Origin: Sciurus carolinensis
Taxonomy: Eukaryota; Chordata; Mammalia; Rodentia; Sciuridae
Direction: 5' to 3'
Length of the DNA: 64,000 nucleotides
Assembly: GCF_902686445.1 (NCBI RefSeq)
Contig: NC_062232.1
Span: forward strand, 20,318,897 to 20,382,896
Both the position numbers and the translations under genes were made by a program. Of the stretch, positions 11,332 through 24,112 are shown one piece after another. The notes beneath the pieces are model-generated. The model saw only the letters and a list, made by a program, of their open reading frames with translations, made no database searches and was not told the origin of the DNA. Every line of letters begins with the position of its first letter. Within the stretch, counting starts at the first letter, position 1.

Positions 11332-12260
11332 CCTGAACTGACTCAGTTTAGGATATATTTTGCTTACTTGATTTTATAAAAAAGAATTATCCTTTCTTTT
11401 ATAAATTTTTGGCTTTCAGTCACGATTAAAGTCTTCTCTGCCATTAATTTTCATATGAAGTTTTCAAGAATTTTGGAGATTTTTGTTGTTTTGTTTTTAC
11501 AAATATAAAAATTGATTCCTAATGGGATCAATGTTAATTTGTAATGTTAGAAGTTCTGTTTTTATTTACTTTCAAGTGTATTATAGATTCTGTCTCCACT
11601 ATTCATTAATATTCATCTTTTTCCCACTTTTTTTATATATCGTGTTATTGAATAATATTGGTATACATTTCTATATTCACTATCTTGTTACCTTACTTTT
11701 TATTTTTCTTCATGGTGACAAACATGATCTAAGGAATACTTACAATCTCCATTCCTGTTAGATACCTAATTTGTTGAAGAAGAAGAGCAGTTTTTCAAGC
11801 CCAAGTAAGGTGTGTCCCCAAACACAGTAGAAGATTATGTAAACTAGTAATAATAGTCTTCTTGGGCATAGGATGTAGTGGTGGGTATAAAATCTGGGTC
11901 TGGTCAAATAGTACAAGTGATGTTCTTCTCTATGGTGGAGGTATTCTGTATGGCACTTATGGAGAATTCTCTTTTTGTCCCAATTAAAAGTGTTAGACTC
12001 AACTAGATAGATAATTTGTGATACTTGCCTCTCCATAAAGCAGTGCCAGGTGACTCAAAATCAATGACTTTAGAGTTTGTAATGATATCTGTAATGACAA
12101 GTCCTTCCTCATGTTTCTTCTTTATCATAGTTTTCATGCCTATTTTGTAATATTTGTTCTTATGTTTAAATAAATTATCATTTTCTCTCATCGGTTCTAT
12201 AGATGCATATTCAAACTGAAGACTTGGTTTTGGCACTAACACATTCCAGGCCTGCTTACC
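11332..12260. other. Unique sequence, no gene seen
   Basis: The segment is AT-rich with no recognisable family. The minus-strand frame across 11758-12036 has no known motif. The stretch from 12003 onward is open mainly because it runs into the neighbouring microsatellite. Confidence 0.5.
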
Positions 12261-12417
12261 TACCTTCCTTCCTTCCGTCCTTCCTTCTTTCCTTCCTTCC
12301 TTCCTTCCTTCCTTCTTCTTTTTCCCTTCCTTCTTTCTTCCCTTCCCTTCCCTTCTTTCTTTCCTTACCCTTCCCTTCTTCCCTTCCCTTTCCTTCCTTC
12401 CTTCCTTCCTCTCTCTC
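12261..12417 (+). repeat. Polypyrimidine microsatellite, (TTCC)n-based
   Basis: About 157 bp are almost pure C and T, with mixed TTCC, TTCCC and TTTC units and essentially no purines on the plus strand. Mirror-symmetric purine-pyrimidine tracts of this length can form triplex DNA and change length readily. It yields long spurious frames on both strands. Confidence 0.95.
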
Positions 12418-12699
12418 ATTATTTTCATTTATAATTTTCTTTAATCTATTTATTTTCTTTTCTAAAAAACTTGTTGGTTGCATGTGATTTGCTTTATTTA
12501 TCCTCTTACTTTTTATCCATTATCCATCTCTTTGCTAGTATAATCATCTCTTCTATGATTTTTTATTAAGTCATCTAAACTAGAAAGGAATATTCAGAGA
12601 CTAATATAATAAAAACCTACATGTCAGTCATTAAAAAATGATGATTTCTTAATGTCCTCTGTCATTTTTCTATTGGATTTTTGTCTTTTCTATTTTGAT

Positions 12700-13085
12700 T
12701 TTGAATCACATATACAGTATTTGATATATACTATAACACAATCCCTTTCAACTATTTATATTGCAAACACATTTTCCTAGTCTTTGATTTTGTTTGTTTT
12801 CTAGTTGGTAGTATATTTGATGTAGAAAATATTTCTTTTCTTTTATGGTACTCGAGTTCATCAATATTTTGATTTAAAGTCTGTGTTTTTTTAATCTCTT
12901 AACAAATCAATAATGAAGTCATAAAGATATATTTTCTTCTCATTAGCAATGTGAAAAATATGTATTGCAATTGTGCTTTTAAATGATGGAGGATTGAGAT
13001 TTTTATACTATGGGAGGTAGAAGTTTAATGTTTTTTTTTCCACTTACAAAGTCAGTGTCCCAACACCATTAATTGATCATCCCTT
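12700..13085 (-). mobile_element. Old L1 ORF2 fragment
   Basis: The plus strand resembles the antisense of the C-terminal ORF2 region of old mammalian L1: cacattttcctagtctttga, then ttagtttgatgta-like text, and finally cccaacaccattaattgatc, matching the common 'ccaacaccatttattga' block. It is heavily diverged with no open frame. The subfamily cannot be named by eye. Confidence 0.5.
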
Positions 13086-13128
13086 TTACCATGATTAATA
13101 TGATTATCTTTATTAAAAACTAAACATA

Positions 13129-13345
13129 GCCAGGTGTGGTGGCACATACCTGTAATCCTAGTGACTTGGGAGGCTGAGGAAGTAGGATCACTAATTCAAA
13201 ACCAGCCTCAGCAATTTAGTGAGACCCAGAGAACTAGGCAAAACCCTGTCTCTAAATTCAACATAAAAAGCCTGGAGATATGACTCAGTGGTTAAGTTCC
13301 CCTGTGTTCAAACCCTGGTACAAAACAACAACAACAAAAAAAAAA
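13129..13345 (+). mobile_element. SINE, sciurid B1-dID
   Basis: The left half begins gccaggtgtggtggcacata. The linker contains accctgtctctaaa. The ID-like half contains gatatgactcagtggttaag and ends in an A-rich CAA-interrupted tail. The middle has small indels relative to the copy at 4224. A short possible duplication (aaaaact) on both sides is too A-rich to rely on. Confidence 0.9.
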
Positions 13346-13959
13346 CTGAATGCTCACAATAATGTGAATGTGCTTCATGCCACTGAAGCATACAATTAAA
13401 CATGACTAAAATGGTAACTTTTGTTACATATATTTTACCAAGAGAAAAGACTTAATTGTACGTATGATGATAGGCCTCTGTGTGGACCCTCTGAACCATT
13501 TTGAATAATATAAATTGTTTTATGTACATGTATAAATATATGCATATTTTCTGTATTGTCAAAATTAATTTTAATGTATTTTTGAATTTGATTAGATTCA
13601 AGTTTGGATTTATGTCTAGTCGTTAATTTTGTAAACACAAGTAGGAAAAGATGTAATATATAAAAAACTTTGTATGAAATTAGCAAATTGCTTTTTAAAA
13701 ATGGACTTCCTAAGGTACATGCCTACTAGTGATAATCTTGTGATAATATTTTGAGAAATACTGATGTAGAAAGAATAGATAAACCTAGGGTTTGTTTGTT
13801 TGGCTTTTAGCTATTTTTTTGATAGGAAATTGAATCTCCCAACTCTGGTACATATTTTATTACTTAATGATTTTGTTATTATTGTTCCAAATTGTGGGTT
13901 TTGACAATGTTTCAAATGCTAGTATTCCCAATTTAAAAGCATTACTTACTTCATTGAGG
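13346..13959. other. AT-rich unique sequence
   Basis: I see no gene and no confidently recognised repeat. Weak L1-antisense resemblance in places is too diverged to annotate. Confidence 0.5.
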
Positions 13960-14161
13960 AGGGGGGCACTACTAGCAATTGAACCCAAGGGTGCTTAACC
14001 ACTGAGTTACATCCCCAACCCTTTCTAATTTTTTTTTATTTTGAGACAGGATCTCACTAGTTTGCTTACTGGCTTGCTAAGTTGCTGAGGTTGACTTCAA
14101 ACCTGTGATCCTCCTCTCTCTGGAGCCCCTGGGATTGCAGATGTGCACCATCATATTGTGC
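13960..14161 (-). mobile_element. SINE, sciurid B1-dID
   Basis: In reverse complement: the right half (attgaacccaagggtgctta, acatccccaaccc), the linker (ttgagacaggatctcacta) and the B1-like half ending near gatgtgcaccatca. It is moderately diverged, with no clear terminal duplication. Confidence 0.85.
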
Positions 14162-14639
14162 TACTTTGTTTTCAATATCGATGATAAATTTTGTATGGCA
14201 TTCTAAACTTCAGCAATTTTCTCAAAAGTTTGCAATAAGTGTGTTCATCCCACTGTTTCCATGCACCCTGATCATTTGCTTTGACTGAAGTTAGAATTCT
14301 TTTATAATACTAATGATTGCATCTGACAGATTCTCTGCATGGTCTCAAGAGTTCCTTGCTTTTCTTGATTTCTTTGTGACTACTGTCCCTTATATCCTGC
14401 TGCATGAATTTAAATCATTGCTTTTATATTCTTAATTGAACTATAGAACTTCATTCTAACTGGGACCATATAGTTTCCACAGAGAACCCCATGAGGTGAT
14501 GGGGATGGTTCAGGCTCAAAAGTTTTAAAATTACTGTGTGTGTTCAAATTATCTTGAAAAGGTTCCCCTTAATTGTTTTTCACATTATTTTTAGAAGCAT
14601 TTATCTGTTTCCTGTAAAAGGATTTTTAAAAAAATTTTT

Positions 14640-14900
14640 TAAATTTTTTATTTTATGCTAATTGGAACTCCATTGAATTAATAGACTGTACTGGGGAGAA
14701 TTATCATCTTCATGATATTAAGTTTTTCATACATGAACACAGTTTAGATCAACGTTCACTCATAATTTTCTGTCTTTTAATAACATGAAGTACCTTAATT
14801 TTCCATAAAGGTCTCATATAGCTTTTGTTAGATTAATTATTACTAACTGCCTTATGGTTTTATGACCCATGTCAGATAAACAGTTGATTTCACAGTTGAT
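14640..14900 (-). mobile_element. Old L1 ORF2 fragment
   Basis: The plus strand follows the antisense of L1 ORF2 downstream of the reverse transcriptase core: tggggagaattatcatcttc, then gatattaagtttttcataca-like text, then a block ending cttttgttagattaattatt. It is diverged and coding frames are lost. It may be part of the same old element as 12700-13085, interrupted by SINEs. Confidence 0.5.
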
Positions 14901-15332
14901 ACACAAAGATGAAATAATTGTTTAAAGAAGAAAAAATGCATTCATTTATTTCATATCAGTATGTTCTAAAATGTGAGCTCTCTCTGTACCATTTTTATAT
15001 TTGTCATATCAACATGTCAAATGTACCATCATTTATTGAGTTTTAAAATTTCTATTTATACAAAATAATAAAAATGGAGTCTATGTCCCTGCTACCAATT
15101 GAAAAGATTTATGTACTAAATGATTAACATAAATAAATTAATAAAACTGTGGTAAAATTCAACTGTTTTGCTTTTTAAAATCACAGCTTGTATCATTGGC
15201 ATAGTTTTAAATTTACTTATTTATATAAATCCAAAAAGTTACTTTAACCTTAATAAAATAGTAATTATTCAATTTTGTTACAAATACATGTGTATACTAC
15301 TGTCTTTTAAAAAATATACTTTCAATAACAAA

Positions 15333-15425
15333 CTGATGCACAGTGCTTATATTATACCAGATACTGTTCTAAGCATTTTGCTAATTTAATCATCACAGCA
15401 ACTCTATAGGGCCAGATATTGTGGA
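15333..15425 (-). mobile_element. MIR-like ancient SINE fragment
   Basis: The plus strand reads like reversed MIR core: a 'cagatactgttctaagcatt' block, then 'aatttaatcatcacagcaac', then 'tctatagggccagatatt'. These match the usual order gcactgtgctaagcactt, tttaatcctcacaacaacc, ctatgaggtaggta. It is decayed and about 90 bp long. Confidence 0.6.
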
Positions 15426-17499
15426 TTGTATAAAATACAATATTTTGTGATAGACTTTCATGAGACTCTCATCCATTTGCTTTTGAATTGATTGCACTAA
15501 GAAAAAAATAATAGGCAGATTTAATTTTCATGAAAATTTTACTTTCTGCGATGACTATACTGAATAATTGGATTGTCAGGAATTTATTTGCTTCAAAACA
15601 TCATTATTACCCTCCATTTCTTACTTTTTCTTCATTACTTTATGTTGAAGCAAGCAATGAATTATAGTTTCTTGAACATCTACAGTGAGAACATTTGAAC
15701 TGCCAGTCCAGCTGATAATTAGATAATCCTTTTCTATCTCTTACCCTTTTCTCTGGGACTGTAGAAAGCACTGATGACAATTATGAATATTTCCTCATGG
15801 AATTTTCTCATTCAGATTAGAATTCTGCTTGAAAGCAAAAGTAATTAAAGGTAAAAAAAATGGGATTCTATTCTTTCTTTCCCCTTTGCTACAGCCTTCA
15901 GAAAAAATTAAGGATTTGTTTCTTGATTATTTACATTTGGAATAGGGGCAAACCATTTCACCTCTTTTATGACTATTCTATAAGTATATATTTAGATATA
16001 TAAATTACAGAATTATAAGCCTGGAAGCAACTTAAGAAGTTCTTACCATCTCCAGGAAGGAAAATTTCCACAAAAAAGTTATCAGTCCCTGTTACTGTTA
16101 TTGTTCTTATTTTCTTTAGTTTCTTCAAAGATAATATATACCAATTTAAATTATTTTAATGTTGAAAGTCAAGAAATTGTTTTTTTGTTCTTGGGTATCT
16201 ATTAAAGGCAAATATTGGCACATTTTTGTTGTTGTTGCTAGGTCTTGTGTTTTATTCCTTTTATGTGATTGTTTAATGTTTCAGATTTGTTTTTCTTTAC
16301 CTCCATTGTAAAAAGTAAATAACTCTCATTTCAATGTTTATCATTTTTGTCATCTACCATGGAAGCCTGTATCCAAAAATATAACTATAATCTATCACAT
16401 AATATTCCAGGGTGAGTTAAAAAGATACTTTTTTATCTTGAGCACTTTCGAATATTCAGCAAAAATAATCTTGATCTCTTCCATAAAGTATTTTACAAAA
16501 GTGACTCCTTAATTTTGATTCAAATGTTTCTAATAATCTTCATTTGAAAATAACCAAACACTAATTTTAGCGTATATATTTCCATATTCTCTCTCACACA
16601 TGGTCTCTCTCTCTCTATTTTACAACCTGAAATGTATATATGAAAATATATTGAAACAGCACCTTCTGATCTTTTCTCTTCTCCCTAAAACAAATGTTAA
16701 AATTATTATATTTAAAATAAATAGGCAAAATCTGATCTTTACCAATAAATACATAAAGTTGTTTATTGGTATCTTAAATCTTCTAGGTTTGACGGTTTAG
16801 ATTTGAAACATAAACATCAATTATATCTTCTGTTAAGAAACTACTAGACATGGCCAACTCATATCAGCAATGATCTGCATATGTTAGATTCTCAGAAGTC
16901 TCTGATTTCATGGTTGGCACCTTCTTTTGGTTCTATAAAGAAATCAAATCATATAATCATTTCCAAATGAAAACAGGAACAATATATATGTTTAATGGAA
17001 TGTGTTAAAATTTATTTTTGTGATAAAACTGATATCAGTCTTAATGTTATTATATCCCTGACGTCCCAATAAGTTAGATCATGCTTATTGATAAAGAGAA
17101 CACTTTTCATAGATCACAAATATTAAAATAATTCCTAAAATCCTCCATTGTTTATAGGCAATAACTTACCTTTTATACTTGTCACTGTAGTTGGACATTA
17201 TCCATAATTAATTTAAAGTTATCCTATATATTTTATCTACTGAATTGTAATTTTAAAATGTGCATATAGTTCATCTACCTTTAGGATTAAAACCATTCAG
17301 TTATGAATTGCCAATAAAATGGGACCGAAATAAACAAATATAGCATTGAAAACGGAATGGTGAGAGAAAATAAAATAATCCAGAGAAATAAAAATACAAT
17401 AGTAAAAACTAAACTTATAAGGGGATATTAATAGCTGCATCTGCATAGTTGGGAATAAATCACAAATGTGGAAGTTAGAAGGAAAGTACAAAAATGAAA

Positions 17500-17553
17500 A
17501 CAAGGAGGTACTTCAAACATGGAGGTATTTCAAAACAAGGAGGTATTTCAAAA
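17500..17553. repeat. 18-bp tandem repeat, three copies
   Basis: The unit acaaggaggtatttcaaa is repeated about three times, beginning at 17500, 17517 and 17535, with two or three substitutions in the first two copies. It makes a short spurious frame on the plus strand. Nothing suggests a function. Confidence 0.85.
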
Positions 17554-19429
17554 ATGAAAACTCACTCTAAAATTTCTAGTGCCCTTAAAGAACAACAACA
17601 ACAACAAAAAATTACAGAAGCAATAGAGCAGAGGCAAAATTATATAGCAGGAGAAAAAAAGCCCTCCTTAAGAAGACAAAAAAAAATTGATTTGTTCTGC
17701 AGATTAAATGGACAAGAAAATTTCATTGTAGAGACAATAAGATACAGCCAATTAAATGTTTGAAAGTAAAACAGAAGGCAAATTCTCCATGCATCAATGA
17801 AAAAAGTAAAATAAAAGTGAATAAAATGTACACTTTTTAAAAGAGTAATTAAACTTTGGCAGAATGCACACATTGAATCAAGAGCAAAATGGAAAATCTC
17901 TTATACCTAACCAATTTAATAATTGTAAGTACTCAATTAAGTAGGACTTTCTATCATTTTGTAATGATAATAAGTCGGTATGAAACTTAGCAACATGGAA
18001 GCTAAATTTGTTAAAGTCAGAAAGCCATTAGGTGACATAATCTGGAATCAAACTAAAGATTTTGTACACCTGCTCTTGACAATGCTATATTTCTATATCA
18101 TAGTCTTTGAGACATATATATGTCTGAACTATATATAAATATGTCCATATATATGTATATGTGAATATAAAAGTAATGTATAATTCATATAATTTATGTG
18201 AGTTATGTTTATACATAAATATGTATGTACTTAAGTCTATATATGCTAAGCATGGAAATGTAAAAGTGTATGAAATTATGTACATCAGTACACATTTGTT
18301 TTTTCATATGTGTTCATTAAGGCAGAATGAAAAACAATATTGAGTTCAAAACAATTCTGAAGAATGCATGAACATATTTCACTATATTGTGCACTCAATC
18401 GTACAAATATAATGCATTTTTATTGTATTGCTCTCTAAATGGTTATTTTGTAGCACAATTTAAAAATATAGTTGTGACTATTTTTGTTACTAAAATGAAT
18501 ATGCACTACTTATCAAATTTTTCAAAATTACTTAATACAAAGAAAGAAAATAAACATCATTAAACAATCAATTAAGCTGAATAATTTAATTAGCAAGTAA
18601 AAGCTTAACTATCTTTGCTGAAACAATTAAGCAAAAACACTTTCTATGGGTCTCCATGCCTATGAAATGAATAAGAATGAACTACTGATTAAGTCTCCAT
18701 CTTACTCATTTCTGGCCATGGAGAATTATTTCCCCTACAAAAGGAGTGCTATAGAATTGCCACAGTATCACACAGAGCATTTTAAAGTTTAATAGTGCAG
18801 TTTTCTTAGGTCAAAGACCAAAATTTCTCTGAGCATCAGAAATCTTAGATTTTTCTCTTGGTTTGATATTAAACTCAAATTGGATAAATTATTCTATAAA
18901 AAGTTCTTATTTGAGAAACATCCACTGGCAATCTATTAATCACTCCAAGCATGTATCCGGCATTGGTTTCTTTCTATACAGAATAAAGTTTGTCCTTAAC
19001 ATAGCCAATGTGTGAAACACCATCTAGGCATTAATATTATATAAACTAGAAATAAGTCATCCGAAACTATGAACTGGCATAGCATTGCTTTATAATGCCT
19101 ATTGTACCAAGAAAATGTTGGCTTCTACTGAAAAAATTACAAGGAAACATTTTTTAAAGTATAATAATATTGAGCAAAGACTGATTTGTGAAGAAGGAGA
19201 AATGATTTCATACTTGCCTGATTGGTTAAGGCTCTCATACCCAAATATTTCACCTCTAAACTTTCTTGTATTGTCTTACACATGAGCTTTTGGGGGACAA
19301 CTTGTATCTAAATCATAAGTTGTTTTCCTTTTTTTTTAGTTATTGTAAGATTATAAAAGCAGTGAATATGAATCTCCTATCTGACAAATGAACTTCAAAT
19401 ACCTTCTCCTTATCTGTCACTTGCCTTTT

Positions 19430-19690
19430 AACATTCTGAATTTCACTCATTTGTGTATAAATACAGATAGATTGCTGAGTCATATGGTGTCTCTAATTTT
19501 AATTTTTGAGGAACTTCATTCTTTTTGTATAATGGCTACATCAACATACATTCCAGCCAACAGTGCACCAATTTACATTCCACACCCTTTGCAACATTTA
19601 TTATCTCTTGTCATTTTTTTATAGTGGTCATAATAGAAAATGAGGTGATACCTGATGGTGTTTTATCATCAAGTTGAATGAGTTGCTAAA
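19430..19690 (-). mobile_element. Old L1 3' region fragment
   Basis: The plus strand carries the antisense of the L1 ORF2 C-terminus: 'gattgctgagtcatatggtg', 'tgaggaacttcat', 'ataatggctacatcaaca', 'cagccaacagtgcaccaatt' and 'aatgaggtgata'. It is strongly diverged, with no coding potential left. Confidence 0.7.
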
Positions 19691-20465
19691 ATATTTTAGA
19701 TATTATACACTTAGTAGATATATAGTTTGTGAATATTTGCAAATAATATATTCATATTTCTAAAATGGATAAATGATAATACAAGAGAAATACTCTTGAA
19801 CCCTGAAAATCTAATCTAGTAGAAAAATCATTATGCAGAGACACCAAACTTGCTGCATTCCCTTGTAGAGAATGTTCCCTTATTAGTACTAAGATTTATT
19901 CAAAAAACATAAAAGAGGTATACATATTTATTTAAATAGATGCACATACATTATTAAGGTAAAATCTTTTGGTACAGTGATGTCAGCCTCTGGTAAAAAT
20001 AGCAGTGGTAAAGAATTCATGCAGTTATTTTCCTAGAAAGAATGTAGTATGTAAAGTGTCACTGGCATATGTGCACCTAATTAGAAAAGCAAGGGGCCTG
20101 GGAATTTCAAACCTAGACACTATAATCCAGTCCTGCTCTCTGTAGTTCCTTCACTTATACTGAATTTTCCTTGCCTGAATAAATGCTTAATGCATAGTGG
20201 GACTATTGCCTCCTGCCAGTTAAGAAACCATCTGCAGTTCTACAGTTAAAGAGATGAACTTGTTGCTACAGTTGAGCATTATTAGAAGAATATTAGAAGG
20301 TGTGTCCAGAGCTGAAGGAGGAAGCAGAGAACTTTGTGTTACTGAGGGAGAAAGTATATATCTGTACTCAAGACCTACAGGTTGTTAAAAGAGGTTCATT
20401 TGGTAAGGAAATTACATCAGTAATATTTGTGTGCTCTACCCCTATTCTTGAGTGATTAGTCCTCG
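19691..20465. other. Unique sequence, no gene seen
   Basis: No recognisable repeat, exon or RNA gene. AT-rich. Confidence 0.5.
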
Positions 20466-20674
20466 TTTTGTTTCATACCAGGTATTGAACCTAGGGGTGC
20501 TTAACCACCAAACCACATTCTCAGCCCTTTTTAAATATATTTTATTCAGAGACAGAATCTCTCTATGTTGCTTTGTGCCTCACTAAATTTCTGAGGCTGG
20601 CTTTGAACTTGTGATACTCCTGCCTTAGCCTCCCCAGTTGTAGGAATTATAGGTGTTTGCCACAACACCTGGCC
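20466..20674 (-). mobile_element. SINE, sciurid B1-dID
   Basis: In reverse complement: the right half (ccaggtattgaacctagggg, cattctcagcccttt), the linker (agagacagaatctctctatg) and a B1-like half ending ccacaacacctggc. It is diverged by many CpG-type changes. Confidence 0.85.
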
Positions 20675-20907
20675 TTCTGGGCAGTTACAGACAATGAACT
20701 TAAGGTGACTAGAGCCCAAAGAATAGCTTCTGGATTCCTTTATTGCTGTTGACATAGTTATTGTGTATGGAACAACTTTTACATGCATATAATCAATGGG
20801 ATTGTGGGTTAGAACACAGAAACCCAAGATGTCACATTATAACACATTCCCAAATGTTGCTAATGCTATTGGTACTGAAACAACAGTTTAGAATAGACTG
20901 ACATAGG

Positions 20908-21045
20908 GACTGGAGTTGTGGCTCAGTGGTAGAGCATTTGCCTGTCATGTGTGAGATCCTGGGTTCAATTCTCAGCACCACATATAAATAAATGAATAAA
21001 ATAAAGGTCTATCAACATCTAAAAAAAAAAAGAAAGAAAGAAAAC
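20908..21045 (+). mobile_element. SINE, ID-like sciurid copy with 11-bp duplication
   Basis: A tRNA-derived body (gttgtggctcagtggtagag as A box, gggttcaattctcagcacca as B box) is followed by (AATA)n, then gtctatcaacatctaa and an A/GAAA tail. The duplication actgacatagg lies at 20897-20907 and 21046-21056. It lacks the B1-like half, so it is a distinct subtype from the composite copies. Confidence 0.92.
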
Positions 21046-21056
21046 ACTGACATAGG

Positions 21057-22439
21057 AGTCCCAAAAGGGATTTGAAACCTCCATGGTTCACACTGAAGCT
21101 CAGAAATATTATTGCTGCATCTTCTCATTATACCGGGTTAGATAATGCTAGCCTAATAGTCATTAACTTTCTAATATATAAGTGTTGATATTTCAGGTAT
21201 GGAGAAGAAAAACCTAGAGCTGAGAGATGGTTTCACTCTCACCGACTCTGTTTCCCATGAAAAGATGAGTAAGAAGGAAAACATCCTGGGGGGAAGAAAC
21301 AAGTTTAATTATTACAATAACTGTGACCAATTTCATTTTAATATATAGATGATGTTTTTCTTTTTATGCCATCCAATCTGTAACAGAACTTTTATTGTGG
21401 AGATCTGAAATGATGTCAATTCATTAGTTTTAAGAATAAAAAATGACATTTAAAAGACTGGATTTCAGACCTAAATTTCCTCTTGGATCAGGCACCTTAA
21501 AAGTAGAAAATTAAAATATTATCTTATGCACTAAGCCCTAGGAAAGTACATTTAAAATTTTCCTTTAAAATCTCTTTTGAAAGGTAGATGGAAATATATA
21601 TGTATAATGCTATAACATTTAGGGTATGGTTATATTTTTCATTTAGTCAGATAATATACAGTTACCAAGTTCACAAGTTTAAAATGATTTTGAATATATC
21701 AAGGAAAGTGTCATTTACCTGATTACTTTATTTCAGATATAGTTTTGTGTAAAGATGACCTAGAGATTTAGAGTCAACAGATGTAAGGAGAAGGGGTACA
21801 GTTGGCTGAGAATTCTGTGATTTCTTTGTTTCCCTACAGTAATTTAGTCTCAGTTTTAGGAAATGGCTTCAGAATTGAGACAGCACAAAATTCATAGTAA
21901 ACTTCTCTCCCTTCCCCCTTTCTTTAGTAAAGTTGAAGGAAATGTTGTAGAGTATAAAAGGGTTCTGGTACAAGTGAGTAGAGGATAAATAATTGTATTG
22001 GAAAATATAGGGAGGAACCACAAGGAAAGACAAAGACTCCTTGTTTTGGAAGTAGTGCAGAGGCGCATGAAGAAGAGGTTAGACATGCTACCAGTTAAAG
22101 TTCTTCCATTAATGTGCACAGCCAGATCTTACTAGGAAGATTGGGGTTGTTTTTACCTTTAGAAAAATGAAGGAACTGACTGGACATGACATTTTTGATA
22201 GTATGGCACATAAAAGATAGGTGATGAAGTTCAGGAATTAGATTAAGTGATCGAGAGAAAGTAGAATGTTCATGTAAATTGATGATCTTTTAAAGTTGTT
22301 GCTATTCCTGATGGTTGTCCTCTCCTCTCAAATTGGTCCTGGGCATCAAACCTACCACTTTGAATATATTGTACTTTGGACATATAGTACTTCGATGCTG
22401 ACATACTCCCCAAGTCTAGGGCATGTCATAAAGAAAAAG
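21057..22439. other. Unique sequence, no gene seen
   Basis: No recognised family. A minus-strand frame near 21892-22119 has no family motif. Confidence 0.5.
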
Positions 22440-24112
22440 TTACTCTATTAAAAAACTCACATAATAGGGGAAGTGATATCCATCCTAACAGATGTGCAAA
22501 TCTCAACATAGAAACAAGAAACGTCAGAAAACAGTGCAACAAGACTATTCCCACAGTTCATAATTCCTTGAAAATTGAATCCATGGATATCAAAGTGGAT
22601 GAAATTCTGGACAAAGAATTCAAAAAAATTATTGCTAAAATAATTAAAAAATTGAAAGAAAATATAAATGGTTAAACGAACTAAGAAAGAAAACGTAGCT
22701 TTTGAAAAGCATTTCAATAAAGAGAGATTCTGAAAATAAAACAAACAGCAATCTTATGAATGAAAAACTCAGTCGAATATAAAATTCAGTTGAAAATTTC
22801 AACCATAGATTAGATCAAGAAGAAGAAAGATATTAGGGCTGGAATACAAGATTAATGAACTATAACTTTCAGATGGAAATAAAAAAATAGAATATACAAG
22901 AGGTCAGGGCAACATTAAAATGTTAAACTTAAGATTCAGAGGTCTTGAGAAAGGATTACAGGTACAAGTTAATGGTAATAGAAACTCCATTCAATGAAAT
23001 CATACCAAAAAATTTCCTAAATCTTTATAATGAGAGGAACTGGTAACCTTGTGAACCCCAAAATAGACATGATTAAAAAGAACATCTTGATGAAAAATTA
23101 TATAGGTAAAATGCCAAAAATTCAAAACAAAGAATATTAAAGGCTATAAGAGAGAAGTTCCAAGTCTTTTAAAAGGCAAATGTACCAGAATAACAGCCAA
23201 TTTCCCATAAACTCTAAAGTCTAGGAGAGCATGTAATGATGTATTTCAAGTCCTGAAAAAAAAGAATTACCAACCTAGATTACTATATCTGGCAGAGTTA
23301 TCCTTCAGAAATGAAGGTAAAATAAGTACTTTTCAGGAAAAGTATAAAATAAAAGAATTCATGGCCAAGACAATATTTTTTTAGAAGATACTTAAATGAT
23401 CCCTATACCCTGAATAGGGAGATAAACAGAACCAAGAGAGCATAGGGAAGAAAAAAAATTCATTAGAAGTGTACATAAGGAAATTAAATTTGGAATGAAG
23501 CAAACATTAGAATAACAAAATAAAATGATAAGAAATGGCAAATACCTTTCTATAATAACCCTAAATATAAATGATCTTAGCTCTCCAATTAAAAAAATAC
23601 AGACTGCCAAACTGAATGAAAAAACAAGACTCAACTGTAGATTGCCTGCAATACACATACTTTACAGGCAAAAATATAAACACCCTGAAAGTGAAATGAG
23701 GGAAAGTGTTATTCCATACCAATGGCATCCAAAAGCAAGGAGGCATTAGTTACACTCATATCTGATAAAGCAGACTATAAGTCAAAATTATTTAAAAGAC
23801 ACAAAGAGGGTCACTACTTATTGGTAAAAGGGATAATATAGAGAACATATAACAATTTTAACTATGTATGTACTGGATGGCAATGCACACAATTTCATAA
23901 AACAAGTATTACTTAACATAATGAAAAACATAGACCCTTAAACAATAATAGTGATTGACCTCAATATTCCACTCTCACTAATTAACAGGCCATCTATATG
24001 AAAAAAATCAACAAAGAATTAAACTATGATATTGATCAAATTGACTTTATAGATGTCTACCGAATATTACAGTCAACAATAGGAGAATATACATTCTCTT
24101 CAGTTTCTTACA
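22440..24112 (+). mobile_element. Old L1 fragment, ORF1 through endonuclease
   Basis: This degenerate L1 spans ORF1 and the first part of ORF2. ORF1 traces include 'aatacacagaggtcagg'-like coil text and the C-terminal block with 'gtatttcaagtcctgaaaaa' and 'taccaacctagattactata'. ORF2 begins near 23525 with an endonuclease start reading IITLNINDLSSPIKK. Later 'tctgataaagcagactataa' and 'gatctcaatattccactctc'-like stretches follow the endonuclease order. Stops and indels are dense. It stops abruptly at about 24112 inside the endonuclease, against an L1 piece in the opposite orientation. Confidence 0.75.

Larger units (their letters stand above)
14901..19429. other. Long AT-rich unique stretch
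   Basis: Apart from a MIR relic (15333-15425) and a small tandem repeat (17500-17553), both listed separately, I recognise nothing. AT-rich palindromic patches occur at 18106-18260. Short open frames show no family motif. Confidence 0.5.

Noticed and set aside
12003..12487. Long Lys/Glu/Arg-rich or Pro/Ser/Phe-rich frames on both strands
   Set aside because: They are translations of the pyrimidine microsatellite at 12261-12417 and have no other support.
18085..18343. Tyr/Ile-rich frames on both strands
   Set aside because: Produced by the TATATG-like low-complexity text at 18106-18260.
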